DNA of 64,000 bases from Ruminococcus sp. (GTDB taxonomy: Bacteria > Bacillota > Clostridia > Oscillospirales > Ruminococcaceae). Below the pieces are notes generated by a model that saw nothing but the letters and a program-made list of their open reading frames with translations, ran no database searches and was not told the DNA's origin. Of this stretch, positions 16,576 to 25,580 are shown piece after piece (position 1 is the stretch's first letter; each line of letters starts with the position of its first letter). The translations under genes were made by a program, and so were the position numbers. Where the stretch lies: assembly GCF_024692365.1 (NCBI RefSeq), contig NZ_JAILMR010000130.1:62001-126000 (forward strand), written 5' to 3'.

Positions 16576-17640
16576 ATGCCCGTCAGCAATACTTCAAATA
16601 TTACAAAGGATATAAAGAACGGTGAGGCTGCCAGCCTTTACTATTTTTACGGACATGATAAGGCTTCCATTGAAAGCTACACAAGATGGCTGATAAATAA
16701 GCTTTGTCCCAAGGATGCGCAATTCATGAATTTTCATAAGTTCGAGGGCAAGGGGCTGGATATCCCTGCGCTGGTTGATGCCTGCGAAGCTTTACCCATG
16801 TTTGCAGAACGTGTTGTTATCGCGATAAATGACCTGCGTATGGAGGACATAAGCAAGGAGGACGGTGATGCACTCAGGAAGATAGTTTCTAATCTTTCTG
16901 AAACCACCACTGTCATAATCTACGCAACAGGTGTTGACCTTTACAAGAACAAGCGCAATCTCTCGGACAAAAACAAGAGGTTCTGTGACCATTGTGCCAA
17001 GTACGGTGAAGTTGTTGATTTCGCTTACAAGTCCGCAGGTGAACTTGGACGTTCCATTGCGGCAGCACTTCAGAAAAACGGCTGTGCCATCGACAAGAGA
17101 ACAGCTGAATATCTGGCGGAGTGCTGTGGCTGCGATTCGGCTTACATCAAGCAGGAGATTGACAAGCTTTCGGCTTATGCGCAAGGACGTTCGGTGACGA
17201 AAGAGGACATCGATACCATATGCGTGAAGCACATTGAATCTGATGGTTACGAGCTGGCTGTGAATATCCTAAACAACAACGCGAAATACGTGTATAACCG
17301 ACTTTCGGAACTCGCTAAACAGGATTATGACGCTTATGAGATAGTCAGCATAATCGGATTCTCCCTGACGGATATTTACCGTGCGAAGCTGGCAAGGTCA
17401 TCGGGGCTTTCAGCTGCTGATGCCTGCAAGGATTTCGGATATGCAAAGAACAGGGAATTCGCTGTAAAAAAAGCTTTTCAGATCTGCGGAAGCATATCAC
17501 TGCACAAGATAAGAGAGGTACTGAAAATAATGTCACAGACAGATCTTACCATGAAGACAACTTCGCTTGATAAAAAGGGAGCGATGCTTGTGCTTGAGCA
17601 GCGTGTGGCAGAATGTTTCATGGCAGGGAACGGCAGGTAG
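16576..17640 (+). CDS. holA: DNA polymerase III delta subunit
   Basis: 354 residues of the HolA family. The N-terminal AAA-like part contains LYYFYGHDKASIESY, the C-terminal helical part ends in MAGNGR. It loads the sliding clamp as part of the tau/delta/delta-prime complex. The ATG at 16576 has AAGGAGG 8 nt upstream; a GTG at 16570 overlapping the comEC stop is too near. The comEC-holA pair is conserved in Firmicutes. Confidence 0.9.
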   Translation: MPVSNTSNITKDIKNGEAASLYYFYGHDKASIESYTRWLINKLCPKDAQFMNFHKFEGKGLDIPALVDACEALPMFAERVVIAINDLRMEDISKEDGDALRKIVSNLSETTTVIIYATGVDLYKNKRNLSDKNKRFCDHCAKYGEVVDFAYKSAGELGRSIAAALQKNGCAIDKRTAEYLAECCGCDSAYIKQEIDKLSAYAQGRSVTKEDIDTICVKHIESDGYELAVNILNNNAKYVYNRLSELAKQDYDAYEIVSIIGFSLTDIYRAKLARSSGLSAADACKDFGYAKNREFAVKKAFQICGSISLHKIREVLKIMSQTDLTMKTTSLDKKGAMLVLEQRVAECFMAGNGR

Positions 17641-17642
17641 CA

Positions 17643-18242
17643 ATGGAGAAAATAAAAGTAAAACAGGCGGTCGTCGTCGAGGGCAAGTATGACAAGATCG
17701 CGCTGAAAAATGTAATAGACGGAGTGATCATCACCACTGACGGTTTCGGCGTATACAGGAGCGAGGACAAGATAAAGCTCATACAGATGTACGCGAAAAG
17801 TGTGGGGCTCATCATTCTGACAGATTCGGATACTGCGGGTCAGCAGATACGCGGACGTATAAAAAGTCTTGTTGGGGATGCACAGATAATAAATGTGTAT
17901 TGTCCTGTGATTTTCGGCAAGGAGCGAAGAAAAGATCATGCTTCAAAAGAGGGAAAACTCGGAGTTGAGGGCATGAGTGTCGAGGTGCTGAGAGAGGCTT
18001 TTGAGAAGGCGGGCCTTGCAGGAGATACAGAGATAGTCCGTGAACCTGTAAGCAAGCAGGACATGATAGCGCTTGGTCTTAACGGTTCGCCGAACAGTTC
18101 AGCTTTGAGAGAAAAGGCAGCGGTATCACTGGGACTGCCAGCAAAACTTTCCTCGAATGCCTTGCGCGACGCTGTCAGCACAATGATGGGCAGAGATGCA
18201 TTCATAGAATATATCAATAAACTGAAAGGGGCGGAAAAATGA
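17643..18242 (+). CDS. rnmV: Ribonuclease M5 (5S rRNA maturase)
   Basis: 200 residues with an N-terminal TOPRIM domain: VVVEGKYDK gives the catalytic Glu, and LTDSDTAGQQIRGRI the DxD. RKDHASKEGKLGVEGM is typical of RNase M5, which trims precursor 5S rRNA. The C-terminal 70 residues match the family's RNA-binding part. The ATG at 17643 follows holA by 2 bp. ksgA, the usual next gene in Firmicutes, is absent; an MBOAT gene overlaps the stop instead. Confidence 0.92.
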   Translation: MEKIKVKQAVVVEGKYDKIALKNVIDGVIITTDGFGVYRSEDKIKLIQMYAKSVGLIILTDSDTAGQQIRGRIKSLVGDAQIINVYCPVIFGKERRKDHASKEGKLGVEGMSVEVLREAFEKAGLAGDTEIVREPVSKQDMIALGLNGSPNSSALREKAAVSLGLPAKLSSNALRDAVSTMMGRDAFIEYINKLKGAEK

Positions 18243-19615
18243 GCGATATCAGCTTTTTATATTTTTTTCTGCCCGTTTTTACGGGTCTTTATCTGATAAC
18301 GCCTAAGGTGCTCAAAAGAAGCCTTGTTCTTCTGGCGGGTGCGGGCGTTATTGTATGGGCAGATCCCATCGGGCTGATACCCATGGCTGTCTGCATACTG
18401 AGCGGATATCTGTTCGGTATATTCATACATAATTTCAGGGAACAAGTCTTGGGAAAAGTTTTTCTTGGGTTGGAGATAGCTGTCAACGTAGCAGCATTTC
18501 TGCTTTTCCATAGGACGGCTTTTGACGGTGCTGATTTTATGACCCTCCTTGGGCAGAAGTCAATGATAAAAAGTGCAGCTGCTGTCGGTGCATCGGTGAT
18601 GCCGCTTCATTCGATGGCGTATTGTATTGATATTTATAGGAACAAGTATGTTGCCGAACACAGGTTCACAACTGTGGCTGAATATATCGCGTTTTTTCCG
18701 ACCTTTGGTGCGGGACCGATACTGAGTTTTGATAAGATGAAATCTCAGCTGGAAGAACCTAAGCCAAGCTTTGAAAAATGTGCCGTAGGTGTCAGAATGC
18801 TGATGGTTGGACTTATCATGAAATTGTTCATATCAAACGCGATGGATGACCTGTGGCATGATGTTACCGATATATCGCCTGAAAGTCTGCCGGTGGTAAC
18901 GGCGTGGTTAGGCTCGTTGGGATTTGCCATGTTCTTCTATTTTGAAGTCTGCGCTTTCAGCTGTATGGCGTGCGGACTTGCTTCGCTGATGGGGATAGAC
19001 CTGGGCTATAATCTGCCGGGACCATTAAATTCTCAGAGTTTCAGAGGTCTTTGCAGGCGTGCGAATCCGTCCCTCTATCGTTGGTCCAGAAACTACATAT
19101 ACAACAGTATAATGCGTGATGGCAATGGGTTCTCGGAATTTACCGCTATAATGTTCTCAGTAATGCTGGCAGGACTCTGGTACGGCGTTTCTATGCGGTC
19201 GGTGATGTTCGCAGCCGCTCTTATAATCATGATGAGTCTTGAAAAGATAATGGAACGTCCCCTGAAAAAACTGCCTGCCTTAGTAAGATATATTATACTG
19301 ATTTTCCTGGCACTTGTGATAATGCCTTTCATGGCTTTTTCAGTACCTGCCGAGGCGTTGTTGTACATAGCCGCGATGTTTGGCGGCGGCGACAATACGC
19401 TTGATACATCTTCAAGTTATTTGCTGGGAAATTATTGCTTTCCGATGATAACAGGGCTTGTGGTATCTCTGGGCTTGTTCGGATATCTGAAAAGGAAAAA
19501 ATTGTTCAACAACGAATACCTTACAACGATAATACAGCCTGTATGGGTAATCGCTTTGCTGATATTATGCACAGCGTTCCTTGTGGCAGGCGAGAACTGC
19601 ATCTATATGTTTTAG
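18239..19615 (+). CDS. MBOAT (AlgI/DltB-like) membrane protein lacking the catalytic His
   Basis: 458 residues with about ten membrane segments. It has the AlgI-type features: FLYFFLPVFTGLY start, FPTFGAGPI, RRANPSLYRWSRNYIYNSIM and FSVMLAGLWYGVSM. In active MBOAT acyltransferases the last motif reads GLWHG, and its histidine is the catalytic residue; here a tyrosine (TAC codon) replaces it. The start overlaps rnmV by 4 bp (ATGA). The DHHW protein, its usual partner, follows 12 bp later. The family O-acetylates cell-surface polymers. Whether this copy has any activity is doubtful. Confidence 0.85.
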   Translation: MSDISFLYFFLPVFTGLYLITPKVLKRSLVLLAGAGVIVWADPIGLIPMAVCILSGYLFGIFIHNFREQVLGKVFLGLEIAVNVAAFLLFHRTAFDGADFMTLLGQKSMIKSAAAVGASVMPLHSMAYCIDIYRNKYVAEHRFTTVAEYIAFFPTFGAGPILSFDKMKSQLEEPKPSFEKCAVGVRMLMVGLIMKLFISNAMDDLWHDVTDISPESLPVVTAWLGSLGFAMFFYFEVCAFSCMACGLASLMGIDLGYNLPGPLNSQSFRGLCRRANPSLYRWSRNYIYNSIMRDGNGFSEFTAIMFSVMLAGLWYGVSMRSVMFAAALIIMMSLEKIMERPLKKLPALVRYIILIFLALVIMPFMAFSVPAEALLYIAAMFGGGDNTLDTSSSYLLGNYCFPMITGLVVSLGLFGYLKRKKLFNNEYLTTIIQPVWVIALLILCTAFLVAGENCIYMF

Positions 19616-19627
19616 GAGGTGAGCTGA

Positions 19628-20731
19628 GTGAAAAAGTTTTCGGACGCTATAACGGTTGTTGCTTTCTTCGCGATCATTATTATGTTTGCGGTCAGCACAC
19701 TATTCTTTCAGGGTAATGTATCTTTTGATGACTTAGCGAAAAACAGTATAACTACGAAGGAAGCTTGTTCAGAATATGTGGTGCAGAATTTTCCCATGAA
19801 CTCAAACTGGCGGTCGATGTTCACGAATCTAATGGTATTCGCGGGAAGAAAGCGTTTCGGAGATACCTTTGTGACTGACGATAGGCTTGTCAAGCTTTCG
19901 GACTTTCATGGTGTCGATCATACCATAGAAAATGTGGCATACATCAACGAACTTGCGGCTAATACTGATAGTCCGATCTACATGATGCTTGCACCTACTG
20001 CCGGTGGAGTTTACAGCGCGGATATCCCCGACCTGTTTGGCAGCGGAGGTCAGCGAGAACGGATAAACGAAGCTTATATGCAGCTTGATAAGAGGATAAT
20101 CTCTATAGATGCGTTCTATCCCCTTTATTCTGCGAGAGATGAGTATGTATATTATCGTACGGAAGATCTTTGGACAAGCTTCGGTGCATATTATGCGTAT
20201 ACCGAATCAGTTGGACAACTTGGTTTTTCTTCGGTAAATCTTGATAATTACGATCAGGAGTATGCTGATGCAAATTTTACGGGAAGTCTTTATAACAAAG
20301 CAATGGTCGGCAGTATCGAACCTGACAGGATAAGGATCTTCAGGTCGAAGTATCAGAGCCCTGTAACAAAGGTGGAAATGTTCGGTGCTTCTGACGAAAG
20401 GGAAGCGGAGTCTGTATATTTCAGGTCGGCACTCAAAAGTGCTAAAAAGACGGATATCTTTCTTCTTGGTAATAAGTACTTCAAGACAGATATCTACACC
20501 GATATTAAGGATGGTCCGCGTCTGCTTATGATCAAAGGCAGTTTTGCCAATACGATAGCGCCTTTCTACACTGCGCATTACAGCAAGATAACCATGGTCG
20601 ATCCTAACAAGCTGAAACAGGCTGATATGAAGCTTTTAGATGTTGTTGATCCCGATGATTACGATCAGATACTTGTTATTTTTGATATTGACAGTTTTTC
20701 TCGGGCGGCTTTCTTTGATGTATTGACTTGA
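19628..20731 (+). CDS. DHHW/AlgJ-like exported partner protein with degenerate motif
   Basis: 367 residues. An N-terminal signal anchor (about 7-28) is followed by an extracytoplasmic SGNH-like domain. The segment YYRTEDLWTSFGAYYAY aligns with the family's YYRTDHHWTxxGAYYAY, so the D-H-H that names the family has become E-D-L. The start is GTG 19628 after GGAGGTGAG. It ends the long plus-strand run that begins at the T-box; repeat block R2 follows. Together with the MBOAT gene it looks like a matched pair that has lost catalysis on both sides. Confidence 0.8.
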   Translation: MKKFSDAITVVAFFAIIIMFAVSTLFFQGNVSFDDLAKNSITTKEACSEYVVQNFPMNSNWRSMFTNLMVFAGRKRFGDTFVTDDRLVKLSDFHGVDHTIENVAYINELAANTDSPIYMMLAPTAGGVYSADIPDLFGSGGQRERINEAYMQLDKRIISIDAFYPLYSARDEYVYYRTEDLWTSFGAYYAYTESVGQLGFSSVNLDNYDQEYADANFTGSLYNKAMVGSIEPDRIRIFRSKYQSPVTKVEMFGASDEREAESVYFRSALKSAKKTDIFLLGNKYFKTDIYTDIKDGPRLLMIKGSFANTIAPFYTAHYSKITMVDPNKLKQADMKLLDVVDPDDYDQILVIFDIDSFSRAAFFDVLT

Positions 20732-20756
20732 TATTTCTGTAGTCCTTGGTAAGATA

Positions 20757-21508
20757 TGCCGAGGAGAAGAGCTTTGGGTCAAGCCTTTCGCGAAAGGCTT
20801 GCGGGATGTTTGCACAGTCAACTTTGTTGACTGTTGGCAGAGCCTCTCAATCACCAAGGCGCAAAACCAAAATGCAGAGTATCATAGCTAAGCACACAAA
20901 ACTATAATGCCTGACAAAATGCGCGGGTAATATACCAACTTGTACGAGCGTGTACCAAAGTATACGCTCGAATTTTTTTGTGCGTGAACATTACCCGCGC
21001 ATGAAATCGGACAGCGTTAGCGAATCCGATTTCTCGACCCGAACGGAGAGAGGGGCGATATCAACGCAGTACGTCTTTACAAAAGCAATAATTGATTTAC
21101 TATCTGTACCAGAGATATTCCATTATTACCAAAGTGTACGGTCGTATATTTTGGTATCGGTTGGTATACGAAAATATACGACCGTAGTTTTTAGTATGAA
21201 CGTACTGCGTGAACGTTGCCCCTCTCTTCGTTCGGGTCGAGCCGTCAAAGAACAGCGACTGCGTCGGCTGTGGCTGCGCTGTTTGACGGCAGGCGCAGCA
21301 ATAAATATACGCCAATAGAAAGAGCGTGGTCATTTGATTGTCTACGCTCTGAATTTTTGTTATTGCTGCGCCTTTTTGGTCGGAAGATAGTCTGCTGTTA
21401 TTCTGATTGTTGCTACTTCGCTTTTGCGCCTTGACCGAGAGGCTCTGCCCCTCGTGCTCCTCGCAAGCTTTTCGCGAAAAGCTTGACCAAAAGCTCTTTT
21501 CCTTGGCA
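20757..21508. repeat. Repeat block R2, 750 bp with inverted ends
   Basis: The left arm (20757-20862) and right arm (21426-21508) are inverted copies of one unit. Each carries a version of the palindrome AAGCTTTTCGCGAAAAGCTT (20781-20800 with C/G changes, 21465-21484 exact) and GGCAGAGCCTCTC. The second palindrome CAGTCAACTTTGTTGACTG is at 20815-20833. Inside, TCGACCCGAACG...GCAGTACGTC (21034-21074) is repeated inverted at 21201-21241, and TACCAAAnnATACGA units lie at 20935-20970 and 21126-21195. No transposase is encoded. It resembles a non-autonomous or composite element. The intergenic space between 20732 and 21639 holds nothing else except the pyrB promoter. Confidence 0.85.
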
Positions 21509-21557
21509 GGCGTTTAAAAATGTGAAAATATTTCCTTTCGCGAATCAATTCGAGGGC

Positions 21558-21586
21558 TTTACATTTTTGCTGATATGTGTTATAAT
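21558..21586 (+). promoter_or_regulatory. pyrB promoter
   Basis: TTTACA at 21558-21563 and TATAAT at 21581-21586, 17 bp apart, starting 50 bp after repeat block R2. I see no PyrR-binding attenuator. Confidence 0.75.
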
Positions 21587-21638
21587 ATATCAGTATGATG
21601 TTTTAAGGGTATGTTTTGTGCTGAAAGGAAGTTATTTT

Positions 21639-22727
21639 ATGGCAAATCTCTACAACAACCTCAACCTTATCGACCTTAATGATTTTTCCGTAAGCTGGTG
21701 GGAAAAGTTACTGGACAGAGCTCATCAGATAATGGCTGACCCCTCTGCTTATGCTGAAAGCTGTAAGGGAAAGATCATGGGCACACTGTTCTATGAACCG
21801 TCTACCAGAACGCAGATGTCTTTTCAGACGGCTATGCTCAGGCTGGGCGGAACGATAATCGGCTTTGACAACCCTGCGACTTCTTCGGTCGCTAAAGGCG
21901 AGAACATCAAGGATACAACTAAGATAGTTTCGGGCTATGCGGATATAATGGTAATGAGACACCCTGTTGCGGGTTCTGTAAAGGCAGCGGCTCTGACGGC
22001 TGATTGCCCTGTTATCAACGCAGGCGACGGCGGACATCTTCACCCTACACAGACACTTACCGATCTGCTGACCCTCAAAGAGGAAAAGGGTTCACTGGAA
22101 GGACTGTGCATCGGTCTCTGCGGCGACCTGAAAAACGGAAGAACAGTACATTCGCTGATAAAGGCTATGTCCTGCTTCAAGGGTACAAGCTTCGTGCTGA
22201 TATCAACTCCCGAGCTGGCACTGCCTGCATACATCAAAGATGTACTTTCCGCAGGCGGACACCCTTACAAGGAAGTATCTTCACTTGATGATGCGGTGGG
22301 TATGCTGGATGTGCTTTACATGACAAGGATTCAGCGCGAGAGATTTTCAAGTCCCGAGGAATACGAAAAGCAAAAGGGACATTACATACTCGATAAAAAG
22401 AAGATGTCTAAGGCTAAGGACAGCATGATAGTTCTTCACCCTCTGCCGCGAGTTGATGAGATAGCTATCGAAGTCGATGACGACCCGAGAGCAATGTACT
22501 TCAAGCAGGCTAAGTACGGTATGTACATCAGAATGGCACTTATACTCACTATGCTTGAAGAAAACAGCCTTAAAGTGCCGCTCATAACGGGCAAGGTACA
22601 TGAGCATCAGAAATGCTCGAATCCATTGTGCATAACCCATAAGGAGACTTATCTCCCTCACTATTTCAGGGGCGAGGGCACAATGCTTGAATGTGAATAC
22701 TGCGACGAAAGAACACTGGTGGAATAA
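21639..22727 (+). CDS. pyrB: Aspartate carbamoyltransferase with PyrI-like zinc tail
   Basis: 362 residues. The first 305 are a normal catalytic chain: FYEPSTRTQMSF (carbamoyl phosphate), DGGHLHPTQTLTDLLT, HPLPRVDEI and a C-terminal ARM domain. It makes carbamoyl-aspartate in pyrimidine synthesis. After residue about 318 comes CSNPLCITHKE, then later CEYC: a C-x4-C...C-x2-C zinc knuckle like that of the separate regulatory subunit PyrI. The nucleotide-binding part of PyrI is not present. The true start is ATG 21639 with AAAGGAAG upstream and the promoter at 21558; longer in-frame openings run into R2. No other pyr gene is adjacent. Confidence 0.93.
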   Translation: MANLYNNLNLIDLNDFSVSWWEKLLDRAHQIMADPSAYAESCKGKIMGTLFYEPSTRTQMSFQTAMLRLGGTIIGFDNPATSSVAKGENIKDTTKIVSGYADIMVMRHPVAGSVKAAALTADCPVINAGDGGHLHPTQTLTDLLTLKEEKGSLEGLCIGLCGDLKNGRTVHSLIKAMSCFKGTSFVLISTPELALPAYIKDVLSAGGHPYKEVSSLDDAVGMLDVLYMTRIQRERFSSPEEYEKQKGHYILDKKKMSKAKDSMIVLHPLPRVDEIAIEVDDDPRAMYFKQAKYGMYIRMALILTMLEENSLKVPLITGKVHEHQKCSNPLCITHKETYLPHYFRGEGTMLECEYCDERTLVE

Positions 22728-22759
22728 GCATTTTCCGCCGATAACAGGGAGCAATATCC

Positions 22760-23893
22760 ATGTATAAAATGTCAGATGAAGAATTTTACCAGGTATACGG
22801 ACGTATGCCGCGTAAAAATAAAAACAAGAAGAAAAAGGTCAAGGTCTACTGGGGCAGGATAAGTATTACGGCAGTCGTACTTATCATTGTGATCGTCGGT
22901 ATCGTCAAGATCGTTGGTGCTGTTTCGGGAAAGTCAAAAAAAGGCAGGGACGCGAAATCTGCTGTTACATCATCGGCTGATAAAAGCTATGCGGCACCCG
23001 AAAACAAGGAGAACGATGTTGCATATGACGGTATCGAACTTACGGTCTGCATCGATGCTGCCCATGGTGGTATTGACAAGGGTACTGTTGGCGAAGACGG
23101 CAGGCTTGAAAAGAATGATACTCTGGAAATAGCGAAAGCACTGAAAGAATATCTTGAGGGCTGTGGTGTCAAGGTCATTATGACTAGAAGCGATGACAGC
23201 TACGTAAGTGTTAAGGACAGATGCGACATTGCCAATAATAACGGTGCTGATCTATTTATTTCGATACATCGAAGCAGTACTGATATTCCCGGAAGCTCTG
23301 AGAACAAGGAAAATGATGATCACGGTTTTGAAGCCTGGATAAACTCATCAAGACCCGAATTCGACAAGGTATTTGCCGAGAAGATCATGACCAGACTTCA
23401 GGAAGTTGGCAGATCCGAAACCAGAGGTGTACGCGCGGGCTATCCTGATGACAGCAGCGTGAATTATCCTGTAAACAAACTTACGGTAATGCCCAGCGTA
23501 CTGTTGAATATGGGTTATATCACCAACAGTATCGACAATCAACTGCTGGATGCTAATCTTGAAGCTTACGCAAAGGCTATCGGTAATGCGATAATCAGCG
23601 GTGCAACTGAACTGGGAGTTACCGCTGAAAACGGTTCAAGGCTGTGGGACGGTCAGTTGTTATCCAACAAGAAGTCCACTGAAGATAAACCAGCCGAGAC
23701 CGAAAGCAAGCCCGATGAAAGTTCGGAGAGCGAAGACAGCAGTCAGCTTGATGAAGACGGTGATACTCAGGACGGTTACGGCGAGTATGATGCTGTCGAT
23801 TATAATGGCGATACTCAGGTAGAATCTGAGCCTGATATAGTTTACACCGATGACGGCATGGGTTATTATACCGACCCGATGACAACGGAATAA
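22760..23893 (+). CDS. N-acetylmuramoyl-L-alanine amidase-like membrane protein, degenerate
   Basis: 377 residues. Lysine-rich N-terminus, one membrane segment (about 31-50), then an Amidase_3 domain (about 93-275), then a Glu/Asp/Ser-rich tail. Zinc ligands are visible: DAAHGG (usual DAGHGG), the Glu in GRLEKNDTL and SIHRSS. The last motif, usually LVETGFISN with the catalytic Glu, reads LLNMGYITN here, so the Glu is replaced by Asn. It may bind rather than cut peptidoglycan. It follows pyrB by 32 bp and is closed by two terminators. Confidence 0.82.
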   Translation: MYKMSDEEFYQVYGRMPRKNKNKKKKVKVYWGRISITAVVLIIVIVGIVKIVGAVSGKSKKGRDAKSAVTSSADKSYAAPENKENDVAYDGIELTVCIDAAHGGIDKGTVGEDGRLEKNDTLEIAKALKEYLEGCGVKVIMTRSDDSYVSVKDRCDIANNNGADLFISIHRSSTDIPGSSENKENDDHGFEAWINSSRPEFDKVFAEKIMTRLQEVGRSETRGVRAGYPDDSSVNYPVNKLTVMPSVLLNMGYITNSIDNQLLDANLEAYAKAIGNAIISGATELGVTAENGSRLWDGQLLSNKKSTEDKPAETESKPDESSESEDSSQLDEDGDTQDGYGEYDAVDYNGDTQVESEPDIVYTDDGMGYYTDPMTTE

Positions 23894-23903
23894 ATATTGT
23901 AAT

Positions 23904-23943
23904 AAGGCAGATACTTTATATAAGGTATCTGCCTTGAATTTTT
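23904..23943 (+). terminator. First of two tandem terminators
   Basis: Perfect 11-bp stem AAGGCAGATAC / GTATCTGCCTT with a 10-nt loop, then GAATTTTT. Confidence 0.88.
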
Positions 23944-23945
23944 AC

Positions 23946-23976
23946 GCAGATAGCATTTGGCTGTCTGCATTTTTTG
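23946..23976 (+). terminator. Second tandem terminator
   Basis: Stem GCAGATAGC / GCTGTCTGC (one G-U) with a 5-nt loop, then ATTTTTTG. Confidence 0.75.
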
Positions 23977-23988
23977 TGACTGTTAAAT

Positions 23989-24060
23989 CGAACAAATTTT
24001 CGCAAAAGTATTGACAATCGAACAAATGTATGATAGAATATAGATAGAAACAAACGTACG
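23989..24060 (+). promoter_or_regulatory. LexA-type SOS boxes over the polymerase promoter
   Basis: Promoter TTGACA (24011-24016), 17 bp, TAGAAT (24034-24039). CGAACAAATTTTCG (23989-24002) and CGAACAAATGTATG (24019-24032) each differ by about one base from the Firmicute SOS box CGAACNNNNGTTYG and are exactly 30 bp apart. A weaker third copy, GAAACAAACGTACG, lies at 24047-24060. The second box sits between -35 and -10, a normal repressor position. Confidence 0.82.
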
Positions 24061-24075
24061 AAAGGCGGCGAGCTT

Positions 24076-25569
24076 GTGGATAGGATATATGTGGCGATAG
24101 ACCTTAAATCATTTTATGCATCGGTGGAATGTGTTGAGCGTAATCGTGACCCTCTGGATACAAATCTTGTGGTGGCTGACCCCTCACGAACGGAGAAAAC
24201 TATCTGTCTGGCTGTTACGCCGTCGCTGAAAGCTTATGGGATATCGGGCAGGGCGCGACTTTTTGAAGTGGTGGAAAAGGTCAAGGAGATAAACAGTATC
24301 CGCAGGAGCAAAACAAAGAACGGTGCTTTTTCGGGAAGTTCGGATTCTGACAAGGCGCTGAAAGCAGACCCAACGCTGGAACTCAGCTATGTCATCGCAC
24401 CGCCACAGATGTCGAAGTATATGGAGGTCAGCGCGAAGATATACGGGATATATCTCAGGTATGTTGCGCCCGAGGATATATTCGCTTATTCGATAGATGA
24501 GGTATTTATAGACGCTACGGGCTATCTGACGACCTATGGGGTGTCGCCCTGTGAATTTGCCGCTATGTTGGTGCGTGATGTGCTTTCAGAAACAAAGATA
24601 ACTGCTACGGCGGGCATCGGCACTAATATGTACCTCTGCAAGGTGGCTATGGATATAGTTGCAAAGCATATCCCCGCGGACAAGGACGGTGTGCGGATAG
24701 CCTACCTTGATGAAAAGCTGTACCGTGATATGCTTTGGGAACATACCCCGATAACCGATTTCTGGCGGGTGGGCGGCGGTATCGCAAAACGTCTTGAAAA
24801 GCTGGGGATGAAGACTATGGGTGATATCGCAAGACATTCTCTTGACAGATGGAAGATAGGCAATATTTACAGAGAACTGGGCAAGAATGCGGAGCTTCTG
24901 ATAGACCACGCATGGGGGATAGAGCCAACTACAATGGCTGATGTAAAGGCGTACCGTCCAGAAACGAAAAGTCTGTCATCGGGGCAGGTTCTGCAAAAGC
25001 CCACGGAATACAAGGACGTTCACATAATAATAAGGGAGATGGCTGATGCGCTGTCTCTTGATCTGGCAGAAAAGGGTTTGGTAACAGATCAGCTGGTGCT
25101 GATGCTGGGGTACGACAGAGAAAGTCTTTCAGGCAGAAATTACAAGGGTGAAGTAGTGAGCGACCATTACGGTCGGTCGATACCGAAACATTCGAGAGGG
25201 ACTGTAAATCTCAGGCGGCATACAGCATCTTCAAAGGAGATAACCGCGGCTGTGACAGAAGTTTTCGAGCGTATCGCTGACAGCAGACTGCTTTTCCGCA
25301 GACTGAACATCGCCGCCTGTAATCTTATATACGAGGAAGAAGCATCTGAATACGAGATGTGTGAACAGTTGGATATATTCACGATAGCGTCAACTCAGCA
25401 GGAGAGTGAGGAGCGCGAAAAGGCTTATCACAAGGAAAAAGCCATACAGCAGGCTATGCTGAAGATCAAACACCGATACGGGAAAAATGCGGTGCTTCGC
25501 GGCATGAACTATCTTGAGGGCGGCACTGCCCGTGAGAGAAACGAAACTATCGGCGGACACAGGGCGTAA
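24076..25569 (+). CDS. Y-family DNA polymerase (UvrX/YqjW-like)
   Basis: 497 residues of the UmuC/DinB family. Catalytic motifs AIDLKSFYASVECVE (first Asp) and YSIDEVFID (SIDE motif) are intact; FWRVGGGIAKRLEKLGMKTMGDIA is the helix-hairpin-helix. A little-finger domain follows. The length and the YolD gene next door point to the UvrX/YqjW branch that copies damaged DNA. The start is GTG 24076 after AAAGGCGG. SOS boxes overlap its promoter. YolD follows 11 bp later. Confidence 0.92.
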   Translation: MDRIYVAIDLKSFYASVECVERNRDPLDTNLVVADPSRTEKTICLAVTPSLKAYGISGRARLFEVVEKVKEINSIRRSKTKNGAFSGSSDSDKALKADPTLELSYVIAPPQMSKYMEVSAKIYGIYLRYVAPEDIFAYSIDEVFIDATGYLTTYGVSPCEFAAMLVRDVLSETKITATAGIGTNMYLCKVAMDIVAKHIPADKDGVRIAYLDEKLYRDMLWEHTPITDFWRVGGGIAKRLEKLGMKTMGDIARHSLDRWKIGNIYRELGKNAELLIDHAWGIEPTTMADVKAYRPETKSLSSGQVLQKPTEYKDVHIIIREMADALSLDLAEKGLVTDQLVLMLGYDRESLSGRNYKGEVVSDHYGRSIPKHSRGTVNLRRHTASSKEITAAVTEVFERIADSRLLFRRLNIAACNLIYEEEASEYEMCEQLDIFTIASTQQESEEREKAYHKEKAIQQAMLKIKHRYGKNAVLRGMNYLEGGTARERNETIGGHRA

Positions 25570-25580
25570 AGGGTGATGAT

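Noticed and set aside
20950-21434. Open frames inside repeat block R2, considered as a transposase or cargo
   Set aside because: No transposase motif, no ribosome site, and the content is inverted repeat sequence.
21483-21638. A longer N-terminus for PyrB beginning in repeat block R2
   Set aside because: It would begin upstream of the promoter and add a sequence unrelated to the family; ATG 21639 has a proper ribosome site.
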